A stretch of 64,000 bases of DNA. Source: Methanobacteriota archaeon. GTDB taxonomy: Archaea; Thermoplasmatota; Thermoplasmata; Methanomassiliicoccales; Methanomethylophilaceae. The notes beneath the pieces were generated by a model that worked only from the letters and a program-made list of their open reading frames with translations, did no database searches and was not told where the DNA came from. The stretch spans positions 1 to 64,000 of the forward strand of contig JAEXCH010000003.1 of the NCBI GenBank assembly GCA_023402275.1, written 5' to 3'. The first letter of the stretch is position 1, and each line of letters starts with the position of its first letter. Of this stretch, positions 52,143-61,623 are shown in pieces. The position numbers were made by a program, and so were the translations under genes.

Positions 52143-53978
52143 TCAGAACTCGCAGCGTTTGCTGAGGTCGGCAGGCATGTTCATGGGACGTACCGGATAG
52201 CCTTTGCTCTCTTCCTTGATCCTCGATGCGAGTTCATCGAATGTCATATCGATGTCCTTGTTCTCCGATCTCACATAGACCTTCAGTTTCCCGCTCTGCA
52301 GTTCGTTCTCACCGATGACGGCGCTGAATGAACACCAGTCCTGCTTTGATTTCCTTACCTTCTTGCCGACAGTGGCATCGGTATCGTCGACGGACACTCT
52401 TATTCCCTGTTCTCTGAATCTAACTGCCATGTCCTTTGCCGCAGGCACGAAATCCTCAGACATAGGCATCAGGCGTACCTGATCCGGCGTTATCCACGTC
52501 GGAAGGTATCCGGGAACACCCGTCTTCTCGATCTGGACTGCAGTGTCCAGCAATGCATACAGGAACCTCTCTATGGATCCGATGACCGCACAGTGAAGTA
52601 TTATCGGATACTGTTTCTCGCCCTTCTCGTCAACATAGGTTATGCCGAATCTCTTTGCATTGCCGATATCGATCTGAACAGTCCCGATCTCCCTAGGCCT
52701 CTTCATCTGATCCAGCATGTGGTATTCGATGTTGACCGTCCAGTAGTAGTTGATGCCTTCGGGGTATATGTGTATCAAAGCATTCTTTCCGTGTTTCTCA
52801 CAGAGTGCTCTTACTATGTCCTTGTTATCTTCGAATGCCTTTCTGGATGAGAAGTTCACGAGCATGTCGTAATCCCTTCCGATGTTCTCTATCTCGTCGT
52901 ATATCTTACCGTCCAAGAGAGTGAAATATTCGTGCGATTCAGGCATCGTTGTGCACATGATGTGGAAATCAGGCATGTTCAGCCTTCTTGTTCTGAAACA
53001 GAGCATGGTCTCCCCGGACTGTTCCAATCTGTATGAGTCGGCGACCTCGAACGCTCCGAGCGGCATCTGCTTGTAGCTGATGTTCCAATTCCTGATCATT
53101 GCGAACTGTTGGTGGCATGCAGCATATCTTAGTACGAAGGTCTTCTTTCCTGTGTTAACACTGTAAAGTCTATCTCCGAAAAGTTCTGCATGTTCCTTCA
53201 CAGCAGGTTCGTCCAGAGAGAACATGTTCGTTCCTTTGACATTGTATACGTTCACTCCTGAATTGTTGACTATGTTCGTTGCGTAATCCGATATAAGATC
53301 GAACATGAGTGCACCCGGAGGTGCAAGGCTCATGTGACCCACATCGGACATCGTCTCCCATTGTATCCCGAATTTCTTACATAATCTCAGGTACTCCGGT
53401 TCACCGCTGGAAGCAGCCTCCTTTCCGAGTGCTTCCTTGTCGATCATGGACCTGAGGCAATCCGACCCTCCTTTGTATTCGGATATGGGTATCTCCTTGC
53501 CGTCGATAGAGAGTATGAAGTAGGTGTCCTCGCCTTTGGCGGCGGGTTTCTCCTCCTTTCCCTTGAAGTCCCTGGAGAGTTCTGACAACGGGTGCCCTTT
53601 ACATTTGATGTCAAAGGCCTTATACCATCCGAATGGTGCACGTGTTACCTCGACACCAGCGGACGAGACCATATCCTTGATCATGTTCAGAAGTTCAACG
53701 CTGGCCTTCGGTTTCGCAAGGTCGCTGCTAAGGTGAGCGTAGGGATACAGCATTATACGCTCCGCACCCACTCTTTCCTTTGTTGCCAGGATGTCCTTTG
53801 ATGCTTCGGTGGCAACCTGGACTATCTTGTCCTCATCATCACTCTCTACTGTGATGAATACCACCAGTACCTCCTCCATCTTCCCGTTGTGGAGTTCCTC
53901 GGGTATTTCCTCTGCAACCTTCGTTTTGTCCTTTGCCTCGAATTCCATCGAATCGGCGTGAATGTACAATGCTCTCAT
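52143..53978 (-). CDS. thrS: Threonyl-tRNA synthetase, archaeal type
   Basis: This synthetase charges tRNA-Thr. The archaeal-specific N-terminal editing domain, related to D-aminoacyl-tRNA deacylase, begins at 'MRALYIHADSMEFEAKDKT' and extends to about residue 140. The class II catalytic core shows motif 2-like 'CFRTRRLNMPDFHIMCTT' and the zinc-binding Cys and His ('RYAACHQQFAMIRNW'). An anticodon-binding domain ends at 'RPMNMPADLSKRCEF'. The ATG at 53978 gives 611 residues and the family N-terminus. An in-frame ATG at 54044 would add 22 residues of unfamiliar sequence. It is divergent from the FKBP-like gene. Confidence 0.94.
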   Translation of the reverse strand: MRALYIHADSMEFEAKDKTKVAEEIPEELHNGKMEEVLVVFITVESDDEDKIVQVATEASKDILATKERVGAERIMLYPYAHLSSDLAKPKASVELLNMIKDMVSSAGVEVTRAPFGWYKAFDIKCKGHPLSELSRDFKGKEEKPAAKGEDTYFILSIDGKEIPISEYKGGSDCLRSMIDKEALGKEAASSGEPEYLRLCKKFGIQWETMSDVGHMSLAPPGALMFDLISDYATNIVNNSGVNVYNVKGTNMFSLDEPAVKEHAELFGDRLYSVNTGKKTFVLRYAACHQQFAMIRNWNISYKQMPLGAFEVADSYRLEQSGETMLCFRTRRLNMPDFHIMCTTMPESHEYFTLLDGKIYDEIENIGRDYDMLVNFSSRKAFEDNKDIVRALCEKHGKNALIHIYPEGINYYWTVNIEYHMLDQMKRPREIGTVQIDIGNAKRFGITYVDEKGEKQYPIILHCAVIGSIERFLYALLDTAVQIEKTGVPGYLPTWITPDQVRLMPMSEDFVPAAKDMAVRFREQGIRVSVDDTDATVGKKVRKSKQDWCSFSAVIGENELQSGKLKVYVRSENKDIDMTFDELASRIKEESKGYPVRPMNMPADLSKRCEF

Positions 53979-54147
53979 GAGACCAGTGTTCCTTTGTTCT
54001 CGCAGCTTCTCCACAGAAAGAGAGCCACTCTTGTTTTCTTGCATGTTAAGGGTAATATTAAAAAGGTTTGAATGAAAAGTCACTGTTATATGGGCTATAC
54101 TACCGCATATGTTTTTATAATGCACATACATTGCGAGAATCGGTATA

Positions 54148-55071
54148 ATGGCTGAAGACGAGATCAAGGTCAAAAAAGACAGAGACCCCATTCTGATGGT
54201 CTGTTTCGTAGTGTTCTTGCTGACCTCATGTGCGATAATTGGTGCAACGGTCTACAATGACTTTTTGAAAGCTGACAACACAATGGCAGTCACTGGAAGT
54301 TCTGTTGAAGTGAACTACACCGGTACATATTACGCATACTACGAAGATGATAACTATGTCGTCTTCGACACAAGTTTCTGGTCGATCGCCGACAATGACG
54401 ATATCCTCAAGAGCAATGATTTCACGGCAAGGTCCCAAAATTCCTACTCTCCTCTTAAGTTCACCGTTGGTGGTACTGATGTGTTGACAGGATTCGGCAA
54501 TGCAGTGATAGGACACAAGGTCGGAGATAAGGTAAGGGTCATGATCCCTGCCGGGGAAGGATACAATGCAGCGAACACCGAGGAGAGGATAGCCTCATCC
54601 CACGTATTCGCGATACCTTCATCCGAGAATCTGACCACAGCTCAGTTCAAGGAGATATACGGATACGAACTGAAAGGATATGAGGAGATAGAGGAATCCG
54701 CATACGGATGGCCCGCATCTGCATCATACAACAGCCAGAACGATACAGTCACGATCACATATCACCCGATATCAGGTCAGAACTACACAGTTGTCGACAA
54801 TGATTTCGGCAAGGTTGTGGCTAACGTGACATCGGTGGGAACACAGATCAACTACACTCTCACAGTATCGGACTATGTCGTGGTCAACACCGATGGCGAC
54901 AACAAGGAGATACAGATGATAATGCTGGACTTCGGAACCGAGAAGCATTACATCAAGTCCGTTGTGGATTCCAACAATGACGGGAACTCCGATTCATTCG
55001 TATGGAAGACGGATGGAGAGAGATACAACCAGGACCTCTACTTCGAGATAGAGATCGTATCCATAAACTGA
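54148..55071 (+). CDS. Membrane-anchored FKBP-type peptidyl-prolyl isomerase-like protein
   Basis: A 307-residue protein with an N-terminal membrane helix ('PILMVCFVVFLLTSCAIIGA', about residues 14-33) and an external FKBP-like domain: 'SSVEVNYTGTYYAYYED' near residue 48, 'VVFDTSFWSIAD', and 'LTGFGNAVIGHKVGDKVRVM' with IPAGEGYN near residues 113-140. A second beta domain with SlyD-insert-like features follows to the C-terminus. Such proteins assist folding outside the membrane. A TATA-like TTTTTATAATG lies about 30 bases before the ATG. The domain has a long insertion, so catalytic activity is not certain. Confidence 0.82.
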   Translation: MAEDEIKVKKDRDPILMVCFVVFLLTSCAIIGATVYNDFLKADNTMAVTGSSVEVNYTGTYYAYYEDDNYVVFDTSFWSIADNDDILKSNDFTARSQNSYSPLKFTVGGTDVLTGFGNAVIGHKVGDKVRVMIPAGEGYNAANTEERIASSHVFAIPSSENLTTAQFKEIYGYELKGYEEIEESAYGWPASASYNSQNDTVTITYHPISGQNYTVVDNDFGKVVANVTSVGTQINYTLTVSDYVVVNTDGDNKEIQMIMLDFGTEKHYIKSVVDSNNDGNSDSFVWKTDGERYNQDLYFEIEIVSIN

Positions 55072-55083
55072 TTAAAAACCTCA

Positions 55084-55680
55084 TCATTTTATTAGGTCGA
55101 GCATGACAGCGATGTCCTCGGCCGTCATTTCACTTTTCGATCTCTCTATCTGAAGATTTCCGCCTGTTATGATATACGAGGGGATCACTCTGATCCCTTG
55201 ATAGTGGATCTCCGTATTGCGTAGTTTGTATGTTGATACGGAAGGGACGGCATTCTTTTTGGTGGCCCTCTTACTGATCATGTTGAAGGACTTCTTTGCA
55301 ACATCTCCCAGAAGCATTATGACCTTCACGTCAGGGAACAATGAGATCTCCTTCTCCAGGAAGGGTATGCTGTTCTCGATGCTGTCCTTGTCTATCGTGT
55401 ATTCGGACTTTGGGGTCTTGACAGCATTCGTTATGTAGATGCCCATGTTCAGCACATCCTTGATATCTGACACTTCTGCTCCGGCCATTTGCATGATGTT
55501 CAGCGCTGATCTAAGGTACTCAGAATCATCACTGCCATAGAAATCATGGGAAGGATCGGACGGAACGACCTCGTTGATAAGAATTGCCTTTATTCTCAAA
55601 GGGTCCAGATCTACATCATTAAGCTGAATGCTGTCGGGATCTCCAAAGTATGATACCAATTCTCTTCTGATGTTTATCAT
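55084..55680 (-). CDS. Uracil-DNA glycosylase superfamily protein
   Basis: A 198-residue protein with the UDG-superfamily layout: motif 1-like 'AILINEVVPSDPSHDFYGSD' near residues 31-50, 'YITNAVKTPKSEYTIDKDS' near 82, a central 'VKVIMLLGDVAKKSFNMI' strand, and a C-terminal histidine-less 'IPSYIITGGNLQIERSKSEM'. Many archaeal relatives of this group have no proven activity. It may remove damaged bases or bind nucleotides. It is convergent with the FKBP-like gene, 12 bases apart. Confidence 0.72.
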   Translation of the reverse strand: MINIRRELVSYFGDPDSIQLNDVDLDPLRIKAILINEVVPSDPSHDFYGSDDSEYLRSALNIMQMAGAEVSDIKDVLNMGIYITNAVKTPKSEYTIDKDSIENSIPFLEKEISLFPDVKVIMLLGDVAKKSFNMISKRATKKNAVPSVSTYKLRNTEIHYQGIRVIPSYIITGGNLQIERSKSEMTAEDIAVMLDLIK

Positions 55681-55731
55681 ATTGCGCCCATCAAAAAAGA
55701 GAGGTGTCGTCTCATATATGTATCGTTGATA

Positions 55732-57027
55732 TCAATCCAGTATCGAACTCAGTTTAGACAGGACATCTGACGGATCCGTTCCCAATATCTTCACTGTTCT
55801 GCCGTTCTTGTTATCGACATCGGATATTGCATCCGGAACACCTCTGTTCTTCTCGATTATGTTCCTGGTCACAATGCTCCATTCCGGCTTTCCTCTGCGT
55901 CCGGAATCAATGGCATTGAGCCCTATCTCCTCAATGAGGTCCAAAGTGTCGGTCGCAGGGGTTATGCTTATCACACATCTCATCTTGGGATCCACTTTCA
56001 TGACCTCAAGGAGAATGTAGGACAGATGACCTGCCGCGCCGAACTTGGCAGGACCGTTCTTGACAAGCAGTCCGTTCTTCAGGGATATCTTTCTGTCAAT
56101 AGCGGCTATGTCCTCCGGTCCGGCAGCGTTAGGCACCGCGAATGCGATGTTCACTCCATTCTTGGGAACAAGATTGTGCGGTAATCCGTCGGTTATCCTG
56201 TCGCCTGCTGATTCCAGAGCATCCAGTACCTTGAATCTTACGTCATCACCGGTCGATGAGCAGTTCATCGGGTTCACAATGAGCTCTCCTTTGCCCACAG
56301 CATACTGGGTCTCTATTGATCTTTGGATAAGATCCCTGGACTTGAGGACAGCATTCACAAGATAGGACCCCTTTGCGAGATTCGCTGTTATGTATGACGA
56401 AAGGATGCATCCGCTGCCGTGTCCTGCCTTGTTCAGGCGGGGGTTGTTCATTATTGTGAATTCCGATGAAAGATAGAGATAATCGATAATGTTCTTGGAA
56501 TCCATGTGTCCCCCCTTCAGGAGAACGGACGACCCTTGTTTGCCTATTATCTCGCAGGCGAACATAGCATCGTCCTCATTACGGATCTTCATTCCAGATA
56601 GGATCTCAGCCTCGTATCTGTTGGGAGTGACCAATTCACACATGGGTAATAGATCGTTCTTTAGTGCTTTTGTAAGATCATCTTTGGAAAGGGTATCCCC
56701 TACCGTCGCCACCATCACCGGGTCTACAACAAGAGGCATATCATGATCTTCCAATATATCTGCGACCACTCCCACGATATCTGCACTGTATAGCATACCT
56801 GTCTTCACAGCCTCGACCCTGGAATCTTTTAGTATGGCTTCCAACTGACCTTTGACTATCTCTTCCGGTATCGGATGGATATCGCTGACCTCTCTGGTGT
56901 TCTGGACGGTGACGGCAGTGATGACCGTGGCAGCATGAACTCCTATGGAACCCATGGCTTTGACATCTGCCTGTATGCCTGCTCCTCCGATTGAATCTGA
57001 ACCAGCGATGGTCAGTGCGGTCTTCAT
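55732..57027 (-). CDS. thiDN: Bifunctional HMP-phosphate kinase / thiamine phosphate synthase ThiD-ThiN
   Basis: The N-terminal ThiD domain (about residues 1-255) is a ribokinase-fold HMP/HMP-P kinase with 'ALTIAGSDSIGGAGIQADVK', 'VVDPVMVATVGDTLSKD', 'LVTPNRYEAEIL' and 'KAGHGSGCILSSYITANLA'. The C-terminal ThiN domain (about 260-431) has 'NIAFAVPNAAGPEDIAAIDR', 'GPAKFGAAGHLSYILLEVM' and 'CVISITPATDTLDLIEE'. ThiN is the archaeal alternative to ThiE. The ATG at 57027 (MKTALTIAG) matches the family; an in-frame ATG at 57042 adds five residues. It lies outside the thi operon, about 5 kb away. Confidence 0.92.
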   Translation of the reverse strand: MKTALTIAGSDSIGGAGIQADVKAMGSIGVHAATVITAVTVQNTREVSDIHPIPEEIVKGQLEAILKDSRVEAVKTGMLYSADIVGVVADILEDHDMPLVVDPVMVATVGDTLSKDDLTKALKNDLLPMCELVTPNRYEAEILSGMKIRNEDDAMFACEIIGKQGSSVLLKGGHMDSKNIIDYLYLSSEFTIMNNPRLNKAGHGSGCILSSYITANLAKGSYLVNAVLKSRDLIQRSIETQYAVGKGELIVNPMNCSSTGDDVRFKVLDALESAGDRITDGLPHNLVPKNGVNIAFAVPNAAGPEDIAAIDRKISLKNGLLVKNGPAKFGAAGHLSYILLEVMKVDPKMRCVISITPATDTLDLIEEIGLNAIDSGRRGKPEWSIVTRNIIEKNRGVPDAISDVDNKNGRTVKILGTDPSDVLSKLSSILD

Positions 57028-57136
57028 AAAGCGGGTTATCATATCCTTGTATATAAAACAAAGATTTGTTTTATTGTTGGATAAATGTATCCTTTCTTAA
57101 GAACAAATAAATAAAAGCTATGCCTAAACAGACTCG

Positions 57137-57502
57137 ATGAAGGTCTTCAGCACCCATTTTGTCCTGAAGGGGAAATCTGATTATAAGGATCTAGCTCCTG
57201 TGTTCCCAGAGATACTGAAAGAATTGTTGGAAGAGATCGGACAGATGCCTGAGGAAGAGGAGATCCTGCAGATGTTCATTGACATGAATATGATAGATCT
57301 TGAACGCAACAGAAAACCCGAAGGATATAACAGGAAAGGAAAGATGAGACTTGTCTTCCCTACCGACCGCAAGGAATTCTACCTCAAGACATACAGCAAG
57401 ACCACCGACATGTCCAAGATGGCTGACATCATAAGCGGCATACTTACAGCTGAAGGAATCAAGTTCGAAGTACTTTACAATGACAGGACAGATTTCGATT
57501 GA
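57137..57502 (+). CDS. Conserved hypothetical small protein
   Basis: A 121-residue acidic soluble protein of mixed alpha/beta pattern: 'MKVFSTHFVLKGKSDYKDLA' at the start, a helix with 'KELLEEIGQMPEEEEILQMF', a strand 'GKMRLVFPTDRKEFYLKTYS' and 'AEGIKFEVLYNDRTDFD' at the end. No family is recognised. It is transcribed in the same direction as metY, 62 bases upstream of the chosen metY start; cotranscription is possible. Confidence 0.62.
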   Translation: MKVFSTHFVLKGKSDYKDLAPVFPEILKELLEEIGQMPEEEEILQMFIDMNMIDLERNRKPEGYNRKGKMRLVFPTDRKEFYLKTYSKTTDMSKMADIISGILTAEGIKFEVLYNDRTDFD

Positions 57503-57564
57503 TCCTGTCAAGACATAAGTTCATTAATCCGGATGACCCTTCATGCTGATCGAGAGTGATCAAC

Positions 57565-58887
57565 ATGAAGGATTCTGCAGAAAACATACCGTCCGGTCCT
57601 ACGAACAAGAACAAATTGAGATTTGAGACACTCCAGTTGCATAAAGGCCAAGAGGTCCCCGACCCGGTCACAGATGCAAGGGCAGTACCCATCTATCTTA
57701 CCACGTCCTATGTGTTCAAAGACTGTAAAACGGCAACAGAAAGATTCGCTCTCACGGACCCGGGAAACATATACGGACGTCTCAACAACAATACGCAGGC
57801 TGTTCTGGAAGATAGGATAGCAGCATTGGAAGGTGGATCGGCCGCAATAGCAACGGCATCGGGAGCAGCAGCGATAATGTATGCCCTGCAGAATGTGACC
57901 AAAACAGGTGATCACATCGTTGCCGCCAACAATCTATACGGCGGGACATACAATTATCTGGCACACACATTCTCGAAATTCGGGGTTGAGACGACATTCG
58001 TTGACCCGATGGACCTTAATAACTTTGATAAGGCAATAAGGGACAATACCAAAGTGGTATTCATTGAAACATTTGGAAATCCCAACTCTGATTTCTTGGA
58101 TATCGAGAAGGTCGCTGAGATCGCACACAAACACGGCATAATCCTGATGGTGGACAACACATTCGCAACACCATTCCTTTACAGGCCTCTCGAACACGGT
58201 GCAGACATAGTTGTGGAATCCGCTACCAAATTCATAGGCGGTCATGGTACAGTACTCGGAGGATTGGTGATCGAAAGCGGCAAGTTCGACTGGGAGGCCA
58301 GCGGGAGATATCCTCAGATCGTAGAGCCCGATGTAAGTTATCACGGGATAAGTTTCTACAAAACAGCCGGTCCTGCGGCCTTTGTCACAAGGATAAGGGC
58401 AGTACTGCTCAGGGATACGGGAGCCGTGATCTCGCCGATAACAGCATTCGTTCTTCTTCAAGGATTGGAGACACTCTCCTTACGTGTGGAAAGGCACGTC
58501 CAGAATGCTCTGGAAGTCGTAAAGTATCTTAATGAGCATCCAAAGGTCGTTAAGGTCAATCACCCTTCGTTGAAGGACCATCCATGCCATGCTCTGTACG
58601 AGAAGAACTTCCCCAACGGAGCGGGATCCATATTCACATTCGATATCAAAGGCGGTGAGGCCGAGGCAATAAGGTTCATCGACAGTTTGGAACTCTTTTC
58701 ATTACTGGCGAACGTCGCCGATATGAAATCCTTGGTCATACACCCTGCGACCACCACACACTCCCAGCTGAACGACAAGGAACTGAAGGAGCAGAAGATC
58801 AACCGCAACACTATACGTCTGTCGATAGGGACAGAGAACATAAAGGATATAATCGCAGATCTCGAACAAGCGTTCGAGAAAGCGTGA
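57565..58887 (+). CDS. metY: O-acetylhomoserine (thiol)-lyase / homocysteine synthase
   Basis: A PLP enzyme of the Cys/Met metabolism family that makes homocysteine from O-acetylhomoserine and sulfide. The 440-residue protein shows 'VPIYLTTSYVFKDCKTATER' near residue 45, 'YGRLNNNTQAVLEDRIAALE' near 71, and the PLP lysine in 'VVESATKFIGGHGTVLGG' near residue 218. The final 'HPATTTHSQLNDKELKEQ' and 'RLSIGTENIKDIIADLEQAF' are typical of MetY. Length (about 430-440) favours MetY over the 390-residue lyases. The ATG at 57565 is preceded by GAGTGATC. Its stop abuts the argH stop in TGATCA. Confidence 0.92.
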   Translation: MKDSAENIPSGPTNKNKLRFETLQLHKGQEVPDPVTDARAVPIYLTTSYVFKDCKTATERFALTDPGNIYGRLNNNTQAVLEDRIAALEGGSAAIATASGAAAIMYALQNVTKTGDHIVAANNLYGGTYNYLAHTFSKFGVETTFVDPMDLNNFDKAIRDNTKVVFIETFGNPNSDFLDIEKVAEIAHKHGIILMVDNTFATPFLYRPLEHGADIVVESATKFIGGHGTVLGGLVIESGKFDWEASGRYPQIVEPDVSYHGISFYKTAGPAAFVTRIRAVLLRDTGAVISPITAFVLLQGLETLSLRVERHVQNALEVVKYLNEHPKVVKVNHPSLKDHPCHALYEKNFPNGAGSIFTFDIKGGEAEAIRFIDSLELFSLLANVADMKSLVIHPATTTHSQLNDKELKEQKINRNTIRLSIGTENIKDIIADLEQAFEKA

Positions 58888-60336
58888 TCAATCCTTCAAT
58901 AAGGAGTCCCAACAATTCTCGATGAGTTGGGTCTCCTGTCTTACTCTTTCATCCCTTTCCATAAGTGAGCCAATGGCTTCTGTGAGCTGCATGTCGGTAG
59001 AACCGGATGATGTTCCGCCGTATGATATGCGCCTTTCCACACATGCTCTTACCGGCAGTATGTCATAGACATCCTTATCTATTGCAGTGGAGAACTTCTT
59101 GAATTCCTCTATGGAAAGATCCTCGAGTTTCTTGTTATTCTCGATGCAGTATCTTACTGCCTCCCCAACTATTCCGTGAGCATCCCTGAATGGGACGTTC
59201 TTGGTCACAAGATAATCTGCAAGATCGGTAGCGTTGATGAATCCCTTCTCAACTGCGGAAAGCATCACCTCTTTATTGACCTTCATTGTGGATATTACCT
59301 TTGACAGCATGTTCGAGCAGTCGGACACGATCCTCATCGAGTCCATCACCGGACCCTTATCCTCTTGAATATCCCTGTTATATGAAAGAGGCAGACCCTT
59401 CATCATGGTCATTATTGATATCAGATCACCTATCACGGCGCCCGTCCTTCCTCTTATCAACTCCGCTATGTCCGGGTTCTTCTTCTGGGGCATTATGGAG
59501 GATCCTGTCGTATATGCATCATCCATCTCTATGAAGTTGAATTCCTGTGAGGACCAGATTATGAGTTCCTCGCACATGGAGGATAGATCGACGGATGTCA
59601 TAGATGCACAGAATATCGTCTCGGACACATTATCCCTGGAACTCACGGAATCCATTGAGTTCTGGGTCGGGGCTTTGAATCCCAATGCTTCGGCGGTCAT
59701 CCTTCTGTCTATGGGATATGTTGTTCCTGCAAGTGCCGCGGAACCCAGCGGGCATCTGTCCATTCTATCAAATGAATCCATGAATCTGTCTGCATCCCTT
59801 GAAAGTCTGAAAGCATGAGCAAGCATATGCTGCGCAAGCGTGACAGGCTGAGCGTGCTGCATGTGTGTGAATCCGGGCATTATCGTATCGCCGTGATCCT
59901 CCGCGACCTTCAGCAGGCTCATGATCAAGGTATCTATGTCGGTCACAGCCTCGAGTATCACATCCCTGAGATACATCCTCAGATCGGTTGCGACCTGATC
60001 GTTCCTGCTTCTGCCTGTGTGAAGCTTACCGCCTACAGGGCCGATCATGGAGGTCAGTTTGAACTCTATGTTGGTGTGTATGTCCTCCAAAGAATCATCG
60101 ACCTCGAACTCACCGTTCTCCATTAGGGATACGATATCCCTCAATCCTCTGATTATATCGTCGGCATCCTTGGCAGGTATTATCTTCTTCTCCTTGAGCA
60201 TCCTGACATGAGCCAGCGAACCCATGACGTCATAGAATGCCAATGCTGAATCCACATCAAGTGATGATGTGAATCTGAGAGTGGATTCATCCATGCCCCC
60301 CTCGAACCTACCTGACCAGAGTGCCTGTTTGGTCAT
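58888..60336 (-). CDS. argH: Argininosuccinate lyase
   Basis: ArgH cleaves argininosuccinate to arginine and fumarate. The 482-residue protein has the superfamily signature 'TGSSIMPQKKNPDIAELIRG' near residues 273-292, 'GKLHTGRSRNDQVATDLRMY' near residue 104, 'MPGFTHMQHAQPVTLAQHML' with the catalytic histidine near 152, and 'ALGFKAPTQNSMDSVSSRD'. It directly follows argG with four bases between them. Confidence 0.96.
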   Translation of the reverse strand: MTKQALWSGRFEGGMDESTLRFTSSLDVDSALAFYDVMGSLAHVRMLKEKKIIPAKDADDIIRGLRDIVSLMENGEFEVDDSLEDIHTNIEFKLTSMIGPVGGKLHTGRSRNDQVATDLRMYLRDVILEAVTDIDTLIMSLLKVAEDHGDTIMPGFTHMQHAQPVTLAQHMLAHAFRLSRDADRFMDSFDRMDRCPLGSAALAGTTYPIDRRMTAEALGFKAPTQNSMDSVSSRDNVSETIFCASMTSVDLSSMCEELIIWSSQEFNFIEMDDAYTTGSSIMPQKKNPDIAELIRGRTGAVIGDLISIMTMMKGLPLSYNRDIQEDKGPVMDSMRIVSDCSNMLSKVISTMKVNKEVMLSAVEKGFINATDLADYLVTKNVPFRDAHGIVGEAVRYCIENNKKLEDLSIEEFKKFSTAIDKDVYDILPVRACVERRISYGGTSSGSTDMQLTEAIGSLMERDERVRQETQLIENCWDSLLKD

Positions 60337-60340
60337 GTTA

Positions 60341-61579
60341 TCACTTCTTTGTGCGGGATCTCGCCGCTGTTCTGTCCGGAAGTCCCCAGCAGTAGATGAA
60401 TCCTATTGCCGAAGTGTGATCGAATGAGTCGTCCTTTCCATATGTTGAAAGTCCGGTGTCATACAACGAATACGGTGATTTGCGCCCTACGACCATGCAG
60501 CTTCCCTTGTGGAGTTTCACTCTGACGGTACCTGTGACGTAATCCTGTGTCTTCTCAACGAATGCGTTGATTGGCTCGCGGAGACCTCCGAACCAGAGTC
60601 CGTTGTATACCATCTCGCAGAACCTCTGTTCGATACCTCTCTTGAATTCGATGACATCCTTTGTTACCGTCATGGATTCCATTGCGCGGTGAGCAGTTAT
60701 GAGGACGATTGCAGCGGGACATTCGTATATCTCCCTGCTCTTGATACCTACAAGACGGTCCTCGACGTGGTCGATACGCCCTACGCCGTTCTTCCCCGCT
60801 ATCTTGTACAGAGCATCTATCAATTCAACGCCGCCCATACGTTTGCCGTTAAGAGCGACGGGTATCCCCTTCTCGAACTCTATCTCTACATATTCGGGTT
60901 CATTGGGTGCATCAATTGGATCGACCGTATGCTCCCAAACGTCATTCGGAGGTTCTGCCCAGGCATCCTCGAGTATTCCTGCTTCACATGATGCCCCCCA
61001 GAGATTCTCGTCCCTTGAGTATGGACTCTCCTTCTTCACGATTATCTCGATGTTGTTCTTATTGGCGTATTCTATCTCATCATCACGGGTCATCACCCAT
61101 TCCCTTATGGGTGCGATGATCTTGATGTCCGGGTCCATCGATACTATCCCGACATCGAACCTTACTTGATCGTTGCCTTTTGCGGTGCATCCGTGTGCTA
61201 TGTACTTTGCGCCCTCTCTCTTAGCGACCTCGACAAGTTTCTTTGCGATCAGGGGTCTTGCGAGAGCGGTGCTCAAAGGGTATATGTTCTGATACATGGC
61301 ATTGGCCCTCAAAGCCGGCCAGATGTATTCATCGACGAACTCATCCTTGGCATCGACGTATTCAGCACTGAGAGCGCCGTTCCTCATTGCACGTGCGATT
61401 ATGTCATCGCTGCTGGGAGGCTGTCCGACATTGATCGCGACAGCGATCACATCCAGATCGTATTTCTCTTGGATCCAGCGAATAGCTACTGAAGTATCCA
61501 GACCGCCTGAGTATGCCAGAACGATCTTGTCTCTCTTATCGTTGTTGTTTGACCCGCATTCTTTGTTTCCGCTTGACAT
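60341..61579 (-). CDS. argG: Argininosuccinate synthase
   Basis: ArgG condenses citrulline and aspartate with ATP. The 412-residue protein has the PP-loop 'IVLAYSGGLDTSVAIRWIQE' near residue 19, 'AKYIAHGCTAKGNDQVRFDV' near residue 123, and 'GIPVALNGKRMGGVELIDAL' near 240. An extra polar N-terminus (MSSGNKECGSNNND) precedes the P-loop. It is the first gene of argG-argH; its promoter region (TATA ATTTAAAT at 61608-61615) faces argC and carries repeated TTGTTC motifs. Confidence 0.96.
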   Translation of the reverse strand: MSSGNKECGSNNNDKRDKIVLAYSGGLDTSVAIRWIQEKYDLDVIAVAINVGQPPSSDDIIARAMRNGALSAEYVDAKDEFVDEYIWPALRANAMYQNIYPLSTALARPLIAKKLVEVAKREGAKYIAHGCTAKGNDQVRFDVGIVSMDPDIKIIAPIREWVMTRDDEIEYANKNNIEIIVKKESPYSRDENLWGASCEAGILEDAWAEPPNDVWEHTVDPIDAPNEPEYVEIEFEKGIPVALNGKRMGGVELIDALYKIAGKNGVGRIDHVEDRLVGIKSREIYECPAAIVLITAHRAMESMTVTKDVIEFKRGIEQRFCEMVYNGLWFGGLREPINAFVEKTQDYVTGTVRVKLHKGSCMVVGRKSPYSLYDTGLSTYGKDDSFDHTSAIGFIYCWGLPDRTAARSRTKK

Positions 61580-61598
61580 GTCGATCGCTTCTTGATAG

Positions 61599-61623
61599 TT
61601 GTTCGTTATTTAAATCGTTGTTC
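61599..61623. promoter_or_regulatory. argG promoter: TATA box flanked by two TTGTTC half-sites
   Basis: TTGTTC occurs at 61599-61604 and again at 61618-61623 in the same orientation, 19 bases apart, on either side of the TATA-like ATTTAAAT (61608-61615). On the argG strand these read GAACAA-TATA-GAACAA. The argC promoter 150 bases away carries the same hexamer as an inverted pair. A common arginine-responsive regulator is a reasonable inference. The remaining 61,624-61,769 stretch of this intergenic region holds no gene I can support. Confidence 0.5.

Noticed and set aside
53979..54191. N-terminal extension of ThrRS by up to 71 residues
   Set aside because: The extension crosses the divergent promoter and the start of the FKBP-like gene. 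The conserved family N-terminus begins at 53978, although a shorter 22-residue extension from 54044 cannot be fully excluded.
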